NCBI GenBank assembly: GCA_964535025.1
Contig: CAZHRW010000057.1
Coordinates: forward strand, 1-5,408
From: JAAYZK01 sp964535025
GTDB lineage: Bacteria; Planctomycetota; Phycisphaerae; SM23-33; FEN-1343
Length of the DNA stretch: 5,408 nt
Direction: 5' to 3'
This document shows positions 5,335-5,408 of this stretch, in pieces (within the stretch, counting starts at the first letter, position 1; every line of letters begins with the position of its first letter). Below the pieces are notes generated by a model that worked only from the letters and a program-made list of their open reading frames with translations, ran no database searches and was not told the origin of the DNA. The position numbers and the translations under genes are program-made.

Positions 5335-5408
5335 ATGCCCGCCAGGGCCATCATGGCCTCGGCGCTGTCGTGGTCCCATCGCATGCCGGGCCCTTTCAGC
5401 CGGCCGGT
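5251..5408 (-). mobile_element. End of an insertion sequence (partial, boundary estimated)
   Basis: The minus-strand transposase end and its short downstream flank mark one end of an insertion sequence running out of the window. The edge at about 5251 is a guess: the sequence from GGGTGTGCGAGCAC onward lies 16-29 bases beyond the transposase stop, where a terminal inverted repeat is expected. A 7-base direct repeat, CTGGCAC (5238-5244 and 5270-5276), spans this point. The other inverted repeat and the target duplication lie outside, so the edge cannot be fixed here. Confidence 0.5.
5280..5408 (-). CDS. Transposase C-terminal end, ISKra4-like (partial)
   Basis: Read on the minus strand from the window edge, an open frame of 42 codons ends in TGA at 5280-5282. 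It encodes RLKGPGMRWDHDSAEAMMAL, then AGIYHSGLW and a WRTYWKSERAAA end. A C-terminus of the form (K)GxGMRW...GAEAxLxLRxxxxSGxWxxYW is, from memory, typical of ISKra4-type transposases and of related families such as ISLre2. The catalytic domain would lie beyond the window, so whether the element is intact is unknown. The frame runs convergently with the vanZ-like gene and overlaps it by 55 bases, which is unusual for two host genes and fits an insertion. The frame is short, so the call rests on the motif and the sensible stop position. Confidence 0.6.
   Translation of the reverse strand, partial: TGRLKGPGMRWDHDSAEAMMALAGIYHSGLWRTYWKSERAAA

Overview
The window looks like a fragment of a GC-rich planctomycete chromosome, most likely from the Phycisphaerae side of the phylum. 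This rests on three things visible in the translations: repeated lamin-tail domains ending in a GDxDxDGxVDxxD (dockerin-like) module, a C-terminal zinc ribbon of the form CPxCGYDxRGL...CPECG, and uniformly GC-rich third codon positions. No rRNA, tRNA or CRISPR array was seen. The taxonomic placement is inference.

Layout, left to right. (1) Positions 1-1785 (+) hold the 3' part of a secreted protein with three lamin-tail domains, a two-loop calcium-binding module and an arginine-rich C-terminal tail. Its 5' end lies outside the window. It is followed by a long hairpin (1786-1846) that probably ends its transcript. (2) A sigma70-like promoter (1885-1912) precedes a CNNM/CBS/CorC-type membrane protein (1993-3258) whose transmembrane part lacks the usual ion-site motifs. 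(3) A second promoter-like pair (3265-3293) precedes two overlapping genes (3328-3876 and 3873-4493). These encode small four-helix membrane proteins that each end in a C-x2-C-x11-C-x2-C zinc ribbon, and they look like diverged tandem duplicates. (4) A third promoter-like pair (4611-4639) precedes a VanZ-family membrane protein (4684-5334). (5) On the minus strand the window ends in the last 42 codons of what looks like a transposase (5280-5408). Its reading frame overlaps the 3' end of the vanZ-like gene, so an insertion sequence appears to have landed in or just after that gene and replaced its C-terminus.

Functionally this is a run of cell-envelope genes: a surface or secreted protein, three kinds of polytopic membrane protein, and a mobile-element scar. 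Apart from the overlapping zinc-ribbon pair, nothing shows that they form one pathway. I did not find a convincing new defence or multi-gene system. The items most worth a second look are the zinc-ribbon membrane pair, the CorC-like protein without recognisable ion ligands, the basic C-terminal tail of the lamin-tail protein, and the insertion at the right edge.
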